Shown: positions 11,173-22,600, counted from the stretch's first letter. The stretch: 64,000 bases of DNA from Arsenophonus sp052171895 (GCA_052171895.1 JBQMRN010000006.1:27145-91144), one strand, 5' to 3'. Program-made: numbers and translations. The notes: generated from the sequence alone by a model not told the origin.

Positions 11173-11814
11173 ATGTCTAATAAAAAAAATGGGGTTAACA
11201 CGTTGGCAAAGCGTTTTCGAGGTTATTATCCTGTCGTTATCGATTTAGAAACTGGTGGGTTTAATGCACAACAAGATGCGCTATTAGAAGTTGCGGCTAT
11301 GACGCTAAAAATGGATCAAGGGGGTTGGTTAGAGATTGATAAAAAACTCCATTTTCATGTTTCACCTTTTGATGGGGCAAATATAGAAGCAACTGCACTT
11401 ATTTTCACTGGTATCGACCCAACTAATCCTTTACGTAATGCTGTCAATGAATATACCGCTTTACATGCAATTTTTAAAATGGTTAGAAATGGCATTAAAA
11501 ATAATGATTGCAATTTAGCAATTATTGTTGCTCATAATGCCAATTTTGATCATAGTTTTATTATGGCCGCCGCTCAGCGTGCAAATCTAAAACGTAATCC
11601 ATTCCATCCTTTTGCAACTTTCGATACCGCGACACTTAGCGGGCTTGCTTTTGGTCAAACAATTTTAGCTAAAGCTTGTTATACCGCCGGGATCCCATTT
11701 GACGCCAAACAGGCGCATGGCGCACTTTACGACACCGATAGAACAGCACTACTATTTTGTGAAATCGTCAATAAATGGAAGAAATTAGGTGGCTGGCCGC
11801 TAAGAATCGATTAA
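11173..11814 (+). CDS. rnt: Ribonuclease T
   Basis: 3'-5' exoribonuclease that trims tRNA and 5S/23S rRNA 3' ends; a homodimeric DEDD-family enzyme. 213 residues, against 215 in E. coli. Catalytic residues are visible: D24 and E26 (VVIDLETGG), D126 in HNANFDHS, and H182/D187 in QAHGALYDTDR, the DEDDh arrangement. The conserved LKRNPFHPFATFDTATL lies between. ATG start agrees with family length; the upstream gloA is dead, so rnt must rely on a promoter in 10.6-11.17 kb. A hairpin follows the stop codon. Confidence 0.97.
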   Translation: MSNKKNGVNTLAKRFRGYYPVVIDLETGGFNAQQDALLEVAAMTLKMDQGGWLEIDKKLHFHVSPFDGANIEATALIFTGIDPTNPLRNAVNEYTALHAIFKMVRNGIKNNDCNLAIIVAHNANFDHSFIMAAAQRANLKRNPFHPFATFDTATLSGLAFGQTILAKACYTAGIPFDAKQAHGALYDTDRTALLFCEIVNKWKKLGGWPLRID

Positions 11815-11820
11815 TAATCA

Positions 11821-11854
11821 AAGGCAGTGTAGTAACATATAATTCCACTGCCTT
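11821..11854 (+). terminator. Likely rnt terminator hairpin
   Basis: A 9-bp perfect stem, AAGGCAGTG (11821-11829) with CACTGCCTT (11846-11854), begins 6 bases after the rnt stop and is followed by an AT-rich run with TTGTTTT. Consistent with an intrinsic terminator, though the U-tract is imperfect. Confidence 0.6.
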
Positions 11855-11868
11855 ATAATTATTGTTTT

Positions 11869-12108
11869 GTCCAGGATCATTATATAGACACTCGTCGTAC
11901 ACCCCTATTCATGGTAAGATAGCTACTGAGGAATATAGTTAAGGGCAAAATATCATAATGATAATGGTGCATTGTCAGGCAATTACAATAGCTAAAATAA
12001 GAGCTGCTCTTCAGATCAGTAAGAAGCTTGCGTCTACTTTGGCTAAGCGTTATAGCATATCTGAACTTACCGTTGCTAAATGGCAAAAACAAGATGATGT
12101 TGATGATC
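11869..12108 (+). mobile_element. IS481-like element, 5' part (split by IS1595-like insertion)
   Basis: Starts GTCCAGGATCATTATATAGAC. Readings such as TTAKRYSISELTVAKWQKQDDVDDR give the helix-turn-helix of the transposase. It is interrupted at 12108, directly after TGATGATC, by an IS1595-like element, and resumes at 13166. Confidence 0.8.
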
Positions 12109-13165
12109 GGGTATGTTGATGTTGCCAAATGTTATTGCTTTGCTCGCAGAGCAATTTGTAGCCAGACGTCTGCTCTGTATTTTAATTATTGTGGTTTCAA
12201 ACAATTTTCTTCAGGCTAGATAATTTGGTAAAAAAACAACCCTACACCATGGAAGCTACTCAGCTATCCTTTTAATCGGCTAATAGTAAGTGTTCATATT
12301 TTGAATATAGAATTCCTTACTAATAACTCTTTAATTATCTAACCTTATTAGGCAATAGTGACTAATTTCATACTTCTTGGCAAAGGTTTCGTACCATTTA
12401 GGTTTGTCTGATAAAAGCATGCTCTTTATCGATGATCAGCTAAAGAGAGAACAGCTAACACACTCTGCATTAAATTTTTCAAAAATATCATCGCTCAAAT
12501 GACATCCAATCTCTGGAGATTAAGACCTCGATTCGTTCTTTTCTTTTATTTCCTCCTCTTTCGTCTTTTCTAGCTTTCCTATATAGAGGAAATAACGCTT
12601 CCCTCTAAAGGATTTCTGGAAAAATGTTTCGTCGACTTCAAGAATACCACTTAATACATTTATGTTAGCTGTCACTGATAAAACAAGGAAGCAGTGACGC
12701 CATCTAAACACTGTTTTTAAATTAATGCCTATTTGTTTCGCTGACTCCTGTAAAGTAAAACTATTCAAAAGATAATACATCAGAGATAACTAAAGCATTT
12801 ATTCCTTCTGATGTAGTTTCGCCAAAGGAGTTCTAGTAAGATTTTTAAATGTTTTCCTGCAATCGGAGATTTTCAATGATATCGCTGTAACCCTAATAAG
12901 TCTCTTCCCAGCGGATAAAAATAATATATTCACTCTGACAAATATGGGGAGATGATAAAGTGGAATGAGTTGATTCAATGCATAAATCAACATTATCCGA
13001 CAGATTGTCGCTGAGCCATCTAATGAAATGCAGATTTATGTTGGTAGGGAGTGAGGAAAGAGTTTCTTTGATCTCTATGACTGTTTACTTTTTTATGGCA
13101 ACCTCTTAAGGAAAATCCTTTATACAGTATAAGGATTTCTACAAACAACCTTTTCTAACATAGCC
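12109..13165 (-). mobile_element. IS1595-like element inserted in IS481-like copy
   Basis: Bounded by GG...CC with imperfect terminal inverted repeats (left like GG-TATGTTG, right ACCTTTTCTAACATAGCC) and flanked by the exact 8-bp duplication TGATGATC at 12101-12108 and 13166-13173; 8 bp is the family's usual duplication length. The minus strand keeps an 86-codon frame, 12520-12780, with ESAKQIGINLKTVFRWRH (helix-turn-helix) and the start of the catalytic domain, GILEVDETFF. Other parts are shifted, so the transposase is dead. Confidence 0.85.
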
Positions 13166-13964
13166 TGATGATCACAGCCATATTCATCATCGTTTGCCTA
13201 CGACGCTATTACCACCTTAGGAAGGGGGTAGTCATTTTTCTATGAAAATATTTTCTCCATTTCGACGATCTGCTGACAAGTCATACGAAAATTCCTGAAC
13301 CCTATTGTATATCAATCTAGCCTAGATCGCTGTTTATGCAAACGAGGTGTGGGGAATTTGTGTGAAATGAGGTAAGAAAGCAGCGGAGCCAAATCACAAA
13401 GCGTTTAAAAGCTACGAGCCTGGTTATTTCACGGAGATATGAAATATCTTTCGAAAATGCCAAACAAAACTTCACGACGTTATCTTTTTATAGGCATAGA
13501 TCGCTCCACTCGATGGATTTTATCCGTTTTTATAAGGCCAACTAAGACCGCAGTCAAATGGCTCGAGGCTTCTTACTTGATCTTAATCGAGCATGGCCCA
13601 TGGCTTATCCATTGGATACTTACAGATAATAGCAAAGAATTTACAGACTGCCTTTCCGTATGCGAAAAACATTCAACCATTGGAAAAGAAGAATTCGCCC
13701 GTTTGTATATAGAGCTTGGTATAAAACACTGACTTAGCTTGGCTAAGCCATACCTAAAACGAATGGTATGGTCAAGCGATTTAATGGGCGCATAGAAGAT
13801 TAGCTGCAAAACCATCATTTCAATTCTACTGAAAAGCTTGAGATCAAGCTACATCAATATATTTATCCCTACAATCAGAAATTACCCACAATCAGTATTA
13901 GCTAACACTCCATTGCAATCTATGAAAGATTGATTTAAAGTTAAAGATGAATTATTCAAAAAAA
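13166..13964 (+). mobile_element. IS481-like element, 3' part
   Basis: Continuation of the element from 11869. An open stretch of 97 codons at 13439-13732 reads MKYLSKMPNKTSRRYLFIGI, DRSTRWI, LTDNSKEFTDCL and ends in a short frame; this is the integrase (DDE) core with catalytic D residues in GIDR and LTDN. After it, broken readings continue to LYNQK, TPLQSMKD and FKVK. The last bases are cut by an IS256-like element at about 13965; the tip reappears at 15422. Confidence 0.8.
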
Positions 13965-15421
13965 CTGAGTTATACTCATTTCTGGTGTATGGAGTTTCGG
14001 AGATATGGGTATCCTGCTGATTGATTTCGTGAATAATCTCAACAATAGAGAAAGATATGCCATGAAAAAGTCTACCATATAGGTATTCATAAAACTAGAT
14101 ATTACCTCTAGGGATCCATTGCATAAATTTATCCGTAACCATCCCGGGCAACTTATAGCAAGCACAGCGTTGAGCCTTAATCTTGAAGCAATGCTGCGAC
14201 AATATGCTGAAAGGCCGCCTTATCGACCTGGCCTCATGCCGTCGTCCATAACAGTTTTTCCACAGCGAATCCATAAAGACTAGTATTGGCAATGTTGAGA
14301 TTAAAGTGCCTAAGGTCAGGGATCATTTTATCAAGAACGGAAATATGCTTCAATAGCTCCTTGCTACCGCCTTACTCTGAAGAGTGCAAAAAGTGGAGAA
14401 AACTTAGCTACCCATTGAGTGTTACCTTTACTAGGCATATCCACAAGTAATTTTCTCGAAGCTCTAGGGGGGAGCCGCTTTCTAGATAAAAAAGCATATG
14501 AGTCTCTCTCTGCCAGAACATATTTCATCAGCATATGAAAACAGCAATGGCTTAAAAGACAACAAGCAATGGTGCCTACATGATTTAAGCAATACCCGCT
14601 ACGTTTATTTTTTAGCCTATGGCATAAATAGTCTTCTCACTCTCAGGCAAGATGATCACCTTTATCTGGTAGTCATTACGGCGGCACTGAGCATGGAAGT
14701 AATAAGCTAGTTGCGCTCGAAGATACTTATAGAGAGTTATAAGCAAAGTTGGCAAAACTTATCAATGCCCTGAAGGTACGGGGCTTAACCATATATCTAA
14801 GGCTTGCTACAAGAGATGATGGATGTACTTGATTTTTGGAATGCAATGCCAAAGATATTCCCGGATACCCAACAGCAACGCTATTGTGTGCACTAAACAG
14901 GTAATGTGCTGGCTTAAGCCTTCTAAAAGGCATGCAACTAAAAATTAAGGCTGAGTTCCGGAAAGTCTAGCTAGCAGAAAGCTGCCATGCCGCTAATAAA
15001 AAACCATTGATGTTTTGTTGGCAAGGTATTCAATAAACTATCCCATGCAGCGATGAAGAAGCTAAAGAAAGATCGACAAGAATTGCTGGCATTCTACAAT
15101 TTCCTATCAGATCACTGGGCATCAATAAGAACGATGAAGCAGATTGAATCAGCTTTTGCAAAGCTGAGACTACAACGAAGCTAACATGTGAAGAACTGTG
15201 ATTCGATAAAAGATCCCCCTCTTTCAATGCTATTTAAACTGCTACAGTTTGCTCAGAAAACCTAAATCGGAGTTATGTGGAGAGCCGCCATAAGGAGATT
15301 TTATATTGCTTTTGACCCTAGTGCTAAACAATGTCCAATTTAAGAATGCAGAACAGATTCACAAACATCAAAACAGAACCTGTAGTCTAAAATCAGCATA
15401 CAGCAGATTTGCTAATAACTC
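13965..15421 (+). mobile_element. IS256-like element, full length but decayed
   Basis: Starts GAGTTATACTCATTTCTGG, ends TTTGCTAATAACTC. Pieces of the mutator transposase in order: KQWCLHDLSNTRYVYFLAYGI, FWNAMPKIFPDTQQQRY, MQLKI, MKKLKKDRQELLAFYNF. Inserted into the 3' tip of the IS481-like element: bases resembling TTCAAAAAAC lie just before it and TCAAAAACC just after it. Confidence 0.82.
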
Positions 15422-15450
15422 AAAAACCATACTATCTTCCTGGAAGTGGT
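15422..15450 (+). mobile_element. IS481-like element, 3' tip
   Basis: The final ~30 bases, like AAAAACCATACTATCTTCC, of the IS481-like copy, separated from its body by the IS256-like insertion. Same tip as at 6330-6358. Confidence 0.65.
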
Positions 15451-15961
15451 ACACATAATCAATAATACTTCTGCTAAGCTAGAATTTTCTATAAAATCAA
15501 ATGGATTATAATCTTTTATATTGCTTAAGAGAGTGAATTGATGGTGTATGGATATCCTCTCAATCATGCTTTAAGGCTGTTTATAGCATAAACAGCCTTA
15601 AAGCCAGCATTAACTAAATATTGTGCTCTGCTTAGCTACTATGGCCATGCTAACGCCTTACTATTAGAAAGGCGTATCAAACTTTATTTACTTAATAAAG
15701 TTATTTAAGATCTCATTCATAAAATAGTAAGCACCTTTAATATGTGCTGAATAAAAACTTTGTGAGTTATGAATGCTGACAATAATGTCGTCGTCACCTG
15801 TTTGCTAAAGTTTATAGCTTTATTCAACTGTAATTAATTACAAATTATCCATACTAATCTGCATAATATTATTTTATATATAAAATAATATACTTTTTAT
15901 ACTTTTAAAGAGTATCTATCATTAGCAAAAATAAGTACATTAGCAAAAATAAATAATTATT
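15451..15961. other. Non-coding stretch downstream of nfuA
   Basis: No frame or protein similarity seen. It contains the perfect hairpin at 15569-15603, listed separately, and otherwise AT-rich sequence. In E. coli gntT follows nfuA; I see no convincing trace of it. Confidence 0.5.
15569..15603. repeat. Perfect 16-bp hairpin with 3-nt loop
   Basis: The arms CTTTAAGGCTGTTTAT (15569-15584) and ATAAACAGCCTTAAAG (15588-15603) are exact reverse complements around AGC. Neither strand has a T-run directly after the stem, so it is not a textbook terminator, but it lies about 360 bases downstream of nfuA and could be an RNA 3'-end structure. Confidence 0.75.
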
Positions 15962-16540
15962 TTAATAATAAGAGTGATCACCACGCTGATGTTCGGTTAA
16001 ATCTTTCACGCCTTTTAATTCACCTAGAAACATATTTAGCAACTGTTTTTCAATACCTTCTTTTAAGGTAAGATCGACCATTGAACAGCCATTACATCCT
16101 CCACCAAATTGTAGAATTACATATCTATCATCAGTGATTTCCATCAATGAAACCCGTCCTCCATGGACTGCTAACTGTGAGTTAATTTGTGATTGAATCA
16201 CATATTCAACTCGTTCAATCAAAGGAGCATCGTCAGCAACTTTTCGCATTTTTGCATTAGGCGCTTTTAGAGTAAGTTGAGAACCTAATTGATCAGTTAG
16301 GAAATCGATTTCAGCATCTTCAAGAAAAGGTGCGCTAATTTTATCAACAAAGGCTAAAAATTTATCAAATTTAAGTTTAATATCCGTCTCTTCGATAGCA
16401 TCAGGAGGGCAATAAGAGACCCCACATTCCGCAGAAAGTGTGCCAGGATTAATTACAAATACACGAATTTGTGTATTAGGTTCTTGATTTGTCAATAGTT
16501 TAGAAAAATGAGTTTGTGCTGCTTCAGTAATATTAATCAT
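15962..16540 (-). CDS. nfuA: Fe-S carrier protein NfuA
   Basis: Carries and delivers [4Fe-4S] clusters to target enzymes, mainly under oxidative stress or iron shortage. 192 residues, like E. coli (191). Two domains are visible: an N-terminal degenerate A-type domain (INITEAAQTHFSKLL to SQLTLKAPNAKMRKV, residues 1-100) and the C-terminal Nfu domain with the cluster-binding CxxC in FGGGCNGCSMVDLTLKEGIE (about residues 145-165). Ends in EHQRGDHSYY, as in the family. The ATG start fits alignment. Upstream gntX and divergent bioH are relics, in E. coli order; the ferrous iron uptake genes lie 6 kb away in the same ancestral block. Confidence 0.97.
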   Translation of the reverse strand: MINITEAAQTHFSKLLTNQEPNTQIRVFVINPGTLSAECGVSYCPPDAIEETDIKLKFDKFLAFVDKISAPFLEDAEIDFLTDQLGSQLTLKAPNAKMRKVADDAPLIERVEYVIQSQINSQLAVHGGRVSLMEITDDRYVILQFGGGCNGCSMVDLTLKEGIEKQLLNMFLGELKGVKDLTEHQRGDHSYY

Positions 16541-16589
16541 AGTCGATGCTCAAGTTTATTATTTTAGTATATTTATACTACGGTCTTTC

Positions 16590-17310
16590 CCTTACTTTCT
16601 ACAAGGTTCTGCATATTGCTCCCAGGCTTTAAGTGAATTTGCTCCAACACTAATCAATAATTTAGTAAGTTCATTCATTGTTGTTTCTGTTATAATACTA
16701 TCATCAAGTACGCCAAATATAGCAGATCTTTAAACGATTTTTTTACCCTAAAAGGCTTATATAAGATTTTTAATGCGTTTTTTAGCAGAAAGTAAAGTTT
16801 TTGCTAATGTAGCATCAATGCGAATAATTAAATTAATTTGAAACTGATACCCTAACAAATAAAGCTAATTAAGTTGCTATTAAACTGGATTGATTAAATC
16901 TACGTTGCCAATATTTACCATAATGAAATGGGATCGCTATTATAATATCCGCTTTTCACTACCATTATTGACAATATCCTCCTTGTTAGGAATAAACTAG
17001 AAGTAAGGCTGCAAAGCTAAAAGCAATTTTGGTTATTTTCAAATTTATATGCTGTAGTAGCTTACTTAATACTGGTATAATGGAATAATGGTGAGAAGAT
17101 TGTGCTAATAGCCTGGAGTTTATAAGCAGTACTCGTAAGCAATAGTGAATTGTTCGACGGATAAAGCACAGCAATGACAGATGACAATCTGATTTAGTTA
17201 GATAAGACAAACGTTTTAAACAGTGATGACAAACGAAACGCCATAGAAGCAATAATTTAATGTTTGTTGGGATACCTAACAGAAGTACCCAGCCATTCAT
17301 TAAGATAATG
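16590..17310 (-). pseudogene. gntX: gntX relic (ComF-like phosphoribosyltransferase protein)
   Basis: On the minus strand, broken readings match GntX in order: VCHHCLKRL near the zinc-finger part, IPVLSKLLQHINLK and IAFSFAALLL (as PLIHQLKF...LSRLLLL), RIDATLAKTLLSAKKRIKNL (as RTRATATQHFLSARLRKRNLKNAF), and VLDDSIITETTMNELTKLLISVGANSLKAW (as the PRPP-motif tail). Frames shift repeatedly. Position between nfuA and divergent bioH agrees with E. coli. Confidence 0.75.
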
Positions 17311-17345
17311 AATGGCTTTTTTAGACGTATATAAATAAAAAAACT

Positions 17346-17605
17346 ATGACGACACTGTTTTGGCAATAGTTAAGCAAAGGGAAAAAGATATTGTGCTATT
17401 GCATACGATGGTTCCTATTTTTTCCTCCATCTTGTTGACTTACACATGGCTCTATGAGCCGTACTAATCTTTTTTTATTTATGTCGCTGCAACAACTGGT
17501 AGATGTATAATTTGACAGAAAGAACCTAAGCAAGCTATTAGTCGTTAGGCGGATTAATTATCCCAGTATCATTGCACTTAACCATCAAGCTAAAATAGCA
17601 TATGA
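17346..17605 (+). pseudogene. bioH: bioH relic, 5' end (pimeloyl-ACP methyl ester esterase)
   Basis: Starting at the ATG at 17346, the reading MTTLFWQ*LSKGK, then after a shift KDIVLLHT, resembles the BioH start (MNNIWWQTKGQGN-VHLVLLHGWG). It diverges from gntX, as in E. coli. The rest of the gene is eroded or deleted up to the IS1595-like copy at 17606. BioH releases pimeloyl-ACP in biotin synthesis, so this route cannot run from this copy. Confidence 0.6.
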
Positions 17606-18330
17606 CTTTTTATTTGCAAAGATTGTTGCTTTGGTCGCAGAACAATTTGTAGCCACCTCTGTATTTCAATTATTATAGTTTCAAATAATTTTTCCAGACC
17701 AGATAATTCGCTAAATAAAACAAGCCTACACCATGGAATCTACTCAGCCATCCTTTTAATCAGGTAATATAATTATTCATAATTTGAATGCAGAATTCCT
17801 TATAAATAACTATCTGATTATCCAATCTTATTAGACTATGACGACTAATTTCATATTTATTGGAAAATGTTTTGTAGCATTTAGCTCCATCCGAAAAGAA
17901 TGAACTCTTTATCGATGATCGGCTCAAAAAACGGCTAACATACTCTGCATTAAACTCTTTAAGAATCTCATCGCTCACATCAGCCTGTCGATCTCTGGCA
18001 ATTAAGATTAATAGCGCGATTGCTTCTTCTTTCCTTGTATCTTCTTTCCTCTCCTGCGTTTTCTAGCTTTCCTATGTGGGATATAATCATTCCCTTTAAA
18101 ATATTTCAAGAAAAATATTTTCTCAACTTCAACAATAGCACTTAGTGCATTTATGTTTGCTGTCGCCAATGAAGCAAGGAAGCAATGACCCCAATCTAAA
18201 CGCTGTTTTCAAATCAATGCCTGTTTGTTTCGCTGACTTCCATAAAGTCAAGCTATTCTCAATATACATCGAAGATAACTAAACCATTTATCCTTGTGAT
18301 GTAGTTTCTCAATAGGACTATTCCAATTAA
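17606..18330 (-). mobile_element. IS1595-like element, left part (split by IS256-like insertion)
   Basis: Same family as 12109-13165: terminal region TTGCAAAGATTGTTGC, minus-strand fragments SDEILKEFNAEYVSRFLSRS (the C-terminal side, 17760-17978) and the VFLEIF...VEKIFFLKYFKG catalytic region. Interrupted at about 18330 by an IS256-like element; continues at 19778. Confidence 0.75.
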
Positions 18331-19777
18331 ACAGTTATAGTTATTTTGATATATAGGGTTTCGGAGATGATATGGTATTCTGCTAATTAATTTCGTTAAT
18401 GATTTCAACAATAGAGATGATGATATGCCATGAAAAGTCTACCAGACAGGTATCTAAAAAATAAATATTACATCTAATCCATTTCATGAAGTCATCCGTA
18501 ATACTGGCAGAGAGACAATAGTAGCCACCTGTCGTTAAAGATGAGCTCCAAGCCATGCTGCGATAACATACTGAATGCTGCTATCTTGTCGTCACACGGG
18601 GCGTTCCCCTATCGTCCTCACTAACGGTTATTTGCCACAGCTAACTATACAGACTACTATTGACCATGTTCAGATTAAAATACCTAAGGTAAGGGGGATC
18701 CGCATCGACAACGGAATATCCTTCAACAACTCGTTACTCCGCCATAGCTGAAGTATGAAAAACCCAAAAGACTTGCTAGCATGGCTGCTGTAGAGAACTG
18801 CGAAGCATATCTAGCGATGATTTTACAAAGCTATGGAGTACCCTTCTTGGTGAAAAATGATATAGTTTATCTACAGTACCATTACCAGACTAAAACAGCA
18901 ATAGCCTAAAGAGCACAAGTGGGTGTATGCCCTAGATGATTTAAGGGATACAGGCTAACCTTTATTTCTTGGTTGATGCCATATACCGTCCGTCCTGTTA
19001 GCCAAGATAATCGCCTTTGACTGCTGATATTATCGATTTCACTTAGCATGGATGTAAAAGCTCATTGCGCTTCAAGATACTTATTGAGAGTCAAAAATGA
19101 ACTAGAGGGAACTTCTCAATGGCTTGCGCACGCGTAGCGGCTTGCGCACGCGTAGCTTAACTATATCTCCCAGGCTTTGGCTACGGGAAGACGAGGTTCT
19201 TTGGTTTTTGGAATGTAATGGCAAAGATATTCCCAGACACCCAATAGCAACGATATTTGTATTTGGTACACAAAACAGCTAATGTGCATACCTTCACTTC
19301 CCAAAAGGCATATAACCGGTAAAGTTAAGGCTGGTTCTTCAGGAGTCTCTGGCTAACTAGAGAGACGGGATGCCGCTAATAACGCCCTTGATGTTTTGTT
19401 GGCAATGTTTTTAGCAAAATATCTCCTGCAGGAATGAAGAAGCTGGAGAAAGATTGAAAAGAACTGCTGGAATTCTCACTTTCCGTTAGTACACTGGGCA
19501 TCAATAAGAACGACGAATTCAATTAAATCGGCTTTTGCGATATGAAGCTACGAAGCCGAAGTGCAAAAACTATAGTTCAAAAAACAACCTTTTCAATGTT
19601 ATTTAAGCTGCTACACTCTGCTCAGAAAAGCTGGAACCGGCTAAGGTAATTTTTAGCTACTTTACCCTTCCTTGGTAGTAAACAACGTATAATTTAAAGA
19701 TAGAAAACAGATTTACGAAGCATCAGAGTAGAACGTATCCAACCTTGAGTGCCATACACAAGATTTGCTAATAACTC
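18331..19777 (+). mobile_element. IS256-like element inserted in IS1595-like copy
   Basis: Begins near ACAGTTATAGTTATTTTGA and ends GATTTGCTAATAACTCC. Eroded mutator transposase fragments (KHKWVYALDDLRDTG, FLVDAIYRPSC, IFPDTQ, KELLEFSLSVSTLG-like) occur in order. Inside lies a tandem 18-bp duplication, GGCTTGCGCACGCGTAGC, at 19121-19156. It splits an IS1595-like copy. Confidence 0.78.
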
Positions 19778-20122
19778 CTACTAAGATTCTTAAATCTTTT
19801 CCTGCAATCAAAGGTTTTACAAAGGATATCTCTGTAACCATAATGAATATCCCAACCCAAGCAGATAATATTTTTACTCCGCCTATATCAGCAGGATAAA
19901 GTGAAATAAGTTGCTTCAATGTATAAAATCGACATCATCTGATAAATTATTACCGATTTAATTAATGAAATACAGCTTTATGTTGGCAAGGAGTGGTGAG
20001 GAAAGACTCTCTTCGATCTGTATAACTTTTTGCTTTTTTATGATAAGTTTTGTACCAAAAATCCTTCATACAGAATAAGAGATTTGATCTCTACCAACAA
20101 CCTTTGCTAACATTCAAGATAG
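19778..20122 (-). mobile_element. IS1595-like element, right part
   Basis: Continuation of the copy starting at 17606, from TACTAAGATTCTTAAATC to the terminal ACAACCTTTGCTAACAT. The minus strand contains the N-terminal zinc-ribbon-side reading, without an open frame of useful length. Confidence 0.75.
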
Positions 20123-20689
20123 CCGTTTAATAAAACTACCCTCGTCCGCCCTGTTTTGGAAAAAAAGATACTTGGCTAGGTATTAAACTCTACAGTAATT
20201 AGAGGTTTTCAACAACAATTATAGGCTAATTTTTATTCTACTATAGAACGTTTTCTTGTATGCAAATATTGGCTAGTAAAACAGCTAATCGCGATATATG
20301 ATTATAAAAATGGGTAATACTAGAACAGCCAATACCCTCAGTTGTCGTATTAACCGTAAGTTTAGAAATTTTGCGAATAACTGATTTACAGCAATCTTTA
20401 TTAACGTTAAATAAACCTTTTTTTCGCATCTCTATATGCTGACCTTGATACCTTACTTAATACTCAAAAATAGTAGTAATTCTGGATAATATAGTTACCG
20501 AATTTGTATTCGGTGGTAATAAAAGATTCCAACCATGCTGAGTTTATTTCTGATTATAATCAGAATATCAATTGTTAATCAATTTTTCTTGCCAATTGGA
20601 AAATGAATACGGAAAGTCCAAATAGAATTAAAATTATTTAGCAAATAAAAGAAAAGTAATTTGATACTTAGGAAGTGTTGAATCACTCT
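20123..20689. other. Unrecognised eroded stretch
   Basis: Contains a 62-codon minus-strand frame (20241-20429; SVIRKISKLTVNTTTEGIG, then CSSITHFYNHI) that faintly resembles the N-terminal helix-turn-helix of RpiR-type regulators (a pattern like S-I-x-x-L-A-x-x-T-x-x-S-x-x-S-I). That resemblance is weak and could be chance. Nothing else is visible. Confidence 0.25.
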
Positions 20690-22600
20690 TTATCTTTAAG
20701 ATAAAACCAAAAGCTCTCCCTTATTGCTAAAAGGAGAGAAAATCAGTGTTTTTAGTCTAAAGTAAGTTCAAATTTTATTGAAGTCTGTATTTTTTAACCT
20801 AATGCAATAATTTTAGATATAGATATTAAACCATAAATTTGGCTTAATAAGCCTCGTTTCCCATTTTATGCATTCTTTCTAACACGAATTCCTTTGCCTA
20901 TTTAGCAACCTGAGCATCGATAAAAAGTAGCCTGTTGCCACACAGAATAGATTTGTACGAATATCTGTGCATAAGAATTCTTTTATCATAACTGCAAACT
21001 CCTGTTTTTCCAGTTTTTTTGTAAGCCATCATCTCCACAACAGCACTTTATACATACCTTCGGTAATAGTGTGCCTTGTTTACAATTCGACAAGAAAGCA
21101 TAGTAACGTACTATCTTAACATCTCTAGCTAAAATATAGCTAATATAGCGTCTGATCATCTCTTCCTGCATCAGGATCTGCTATCGGTACTGCTTAAAAG
21201 TCTGGTTGTGATAATAATGATGTACAACCAATCTACCCCATGGTAATGTTATAATTTTTAATGCTGATACCGCGCTCGGAGAGGGTTTTTAAGATAACGC
21301 TAGAGGTATTTCACGCTATTCCAGACAACTTTTGTTTTTTAGCGAAGCGTACTTTTCTACAGTAATATTCGTACTGTACTCCTCAGGTAAAGCTAGCCAC
21401 TTCTTCATGACACGGCGCTATGGTCCCACAAACCAAGAGAAGACTACTTGGATTTATCAGGTCATAGCTATGACGCGTAGCAGCCGGATAACAGAGCCTT
21501 AGCAGATTCCTTCGATCCCTCTTTTTTTTAAAAAAAAGAGCTCACCCGTACAACATGTTTAATATCTAGACTTCCACGAGTGATGGAGATATGAAGATCC
21601 AGATGTTGATTGAGTTGTCGACCATAAGTGTGCAAAGCATAGAATATACCAATTCCGATACCTTGTTTACTTACGACTGCAGCCCCATACTGCGGATGGT
21701 ATGCTCTCTCTCCCATGTGCGAAACAGAGCGTTGAGTATAGCGGGTAATTATTGTTGAAAAGTCAAAGAAATGGGGCATAGGCATAGTATAAATAATCTA
21801 TTGACAGTGTTGCACTCAGGTAAAATATGAACCTGCTCTAACTACTGATCGATAGCTTTGAAGTTGCATGAACTGCAGGCTTTTGACTTACAACTTTGGT
21901 AGAAAAACGGCTGTAGGAAGGAATTTTCATGAGAAGAAAAGCAGTAACGATAGATACCTATGTGGAATAAGTCCCGCAGGCAAACATTCGCTCGACAGAT
22001 TAAAGGGGTCCAGGAGAGTTGAAAATTTTACTATATTTTCAATAAATTTATTCCAGCAGTCTACAATAGTGCAAAGAAGTTTAATTTGACTGGGGGGAAG
22101 TGGGGGGATTATCCCTAGTTCCCTATCCTATAAGTCATGAATTCATAAGCAAGTATACTTTTAGTCATTGTTCCACCGCCCCTCAATGCAGTTGTACCCA
22201 GCCAGAATAGGCTTGTGCCTCTCTTGGGCAGTTTCCTCAAAACCACGGATAATCGTGATTAGAGGCAGGAATATAATACTGCATCGAGAAAAAATTGCGA
22301 ACTGGATAGTAGTCGGACGCATTGCTGTATAGCCTTTTTTGTGGTGTCATAAAATTTAATTGGTCTGTCTTCATCAATTTCCAGAAGGAGATTACAAATC
22401 GCTTTAGATAGATAAAGAAGTAGTGTAAAAAGTTAAGTCTCGTGTTATATTCCTAATTTACTCGGTTTAGGCTTTATAGAAGATTTATTCCGAGGCATCT
22501 GAATAAATTTATAAAATATATTAACATCTCGCAGAGTAGAAAACAGTATTCAGATCATAAATTTCCCTGAAGCAGAGAGTAAGTGTGTGCTGCTCACTAG
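20690..22600 (-). mobile_element. IS91/IS1294-like rolling-circle element, decayed
   Basis: Minus-strand fragments in order match a Y2/HUH transposase of the IS91 family: IGIFYALHTYGRQLNQHLDLHISITRGSLDIKH (21528-21785; the HUH region, here HLDLH instead of HPHLH), EEMIRRYISYILARDVKIVRYYAFLSN (20986-21171) and the tail with LLPKVC. Near its transposase-3' end is a hairpin CTCTCC/GGAGAG (20713-20740) flanking TTATTGCTAAAA, common to all copies. Dead by stops and shifts. Confidence 0.78.
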
